This document shows positions 63,638-64,000 of a stretch of 64,000 bases of DNA, in pieces. The notes under the pieces were generated by a model. That model saw only the letters and a program-made list of their open reading frames with translations. It did not search any database and was not told the DNA's origin. Numbering within the stretch: the stretch's first letter is position 1; each line of letters starts with the position of its first letter. Origin of the DNA: Desulfomonilia bacterium (GTDB taxonomy: Bacteria > Desulfobacterota > Desulfomonilia > UBA1062); contig DATCTV010000027.1 of the NCBI GenBank assembly GCA_036567785.1, positions 1-64,000 on the forward strand, given 5' to 3'. Both the position numbers and the translations under genes were made by a program.

Positions 63638-64000
63638 TCAACAGGCTGTTTGGCTTACAACGAAATTTTCCTGATCAATTTCCCTGGTTGAATCAATCTT
63701 TGTATGGATATCAGGGTTGCTGCCGTATTTTTCGTGTGCATCGCTTACCTCTTCGAGCACCCTCGCTGCATTTGTCTGGTCATGATTCGAAATTTCAATG
63801 ATTCGTTCCATGTAGGAAATTCTGTCGAGTCTGTAGGAAATCCGGTCGAGACCTTCGGGGTATGAAACACAACGGTTAAGTATATCATTGATATTGCCCG
63901 AATACTTTTCATTCCAGACCTTGTCTACAACTGGTGCCACATTCTTGGCATATTCATTGATATGATTTATAACATGGGGATTTTCTAAAAGATCCCTTGC
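63638..64000 (-). CDS. 3' part of an unknown gene (runs off the window)
   Basis: The frame is open from the right edge, so only the last 120 codons are seen. It is mostly helical and charged. It contains a 21-base tandem repeat giving L-D-R-I-S-Y twice. Ends 14 bases before the patatin start, so they are probably co-transcribed. Not recognised. Confidence 0.6.
   Translation of the reverse strand, partial: ARDLLENPHVINHINEYAKNVAPVVDKVWNEKYSGNINDILNRCVSYPEGLDRISYRLDRISYMERIIEISNHDQTNAARVLEEVSDAHEKYGSNPDIHTKIDSTREIDQENFVVSQTAC
63812..63853. repeat. 21-bp tandem duplication in the unknown gene
   Basis: Two adjacent 21-base units (63812-63832 and 63833-63853) agree at 17 of 21 positions. Confidence 0.75.

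Overview
The window looks like chromosome of a Gram-negative anaerobe of the Desulfobacterota (old Deltaproteobacteria) type, estimated by eye at mid-40s % GC. The pointers are the order rpsU-yqeY-mutS2-dnaG-rpoD, the coupled dprA-topA-trmFO run, a HPr/EI phosphotransferase with only an EIID component, an AidB-like acyl-CoA dehydrogenase, and many lipoproteins and exported proteins. The placement is inference. No tRNA, rRNA or CRISPR array was seen.

Layout. 1-6.3 kb is an accessory island: the edge of an IS3-family element has cut off the 5' end of a giant RHS/SpvB-type protein, which is followed by a very AT-rich small lipoprotein. 6.5-8.2 kb holds a NifU-like protein paired with a GGGtGRT-family protein. 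8.3-9.7 kb has a frameshifted outer-membrane-type gene and a K+ channel-like protein. 9.75-13 kb (minus strand) is a nickel ECF transporter (nikMN, nikQ, nikO) with its regulator nikR. 13-19.9 kb (minus) is a compact carbohydrate cluster: GH1 glycosidase, an unusual flippase with an extracytoplasmic domain, and a GH38 alpha-mannosidase. 20-25.6 kb (plus) runs EIID-HPr-EI, smpB, tldD and an sppA-like peptidase, closed by a strong bidirectional terminator. 25.6-31.8 kb (minus) has a double cNMP-binding protein, an HDAC-family deacetylase, and an operon of FCD-GntR regulator, FAD glycerol-3-phosphate dehydrogenase and an alkyl-DHAP-synthase-like flavoprotein, with a PdhR/LldR-like operator at its promoter.

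31.9-38.2 kb (plus) holds a fibronectin-III lipoprotein, an acyl-CoA dehydrogenase, an OmpR-type two-component pair and three small exported proteins. At 38.2-42.1 kb a D-aminoacylase-type amidohydrolase diverges from a Gfo/Idh oxidoreductase and a GNAT, with a perfect 14-bp palindrome just downstream of the amidohydrolase promoter. 42.2-46.2 kb (plus) has a PilZ-like protein, mtaB, a PolX/PHP protein with a degenerate polymerase site, and a bifunctional-nuclease-family protein. 46.3-61.9 kb is mostly minus-strand housekeeping: rpoD, dnaG, mutS2, yqeY, rpsU, trmFO, topA, dprA, a YVTN propeller, an EamA transporter, dusB and a radical SAM protein; one 61-codon gene lies on the plus strand. The right end has a TetR regulator, a patatin and the 3' part of an unknown gene.

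The candidates for little-described biology are the GH1/GATase-like-flippase/GH38 cluster, the NifU-like/GGGtGRT pair, the cysteine-rich RHS tail with its lipoprotein neighbour, the AGPS-like/GlpD/FCD operon and the PolX with a decayed polymerase centre. All readings come from inspecting sequence and translations; no database search was run.
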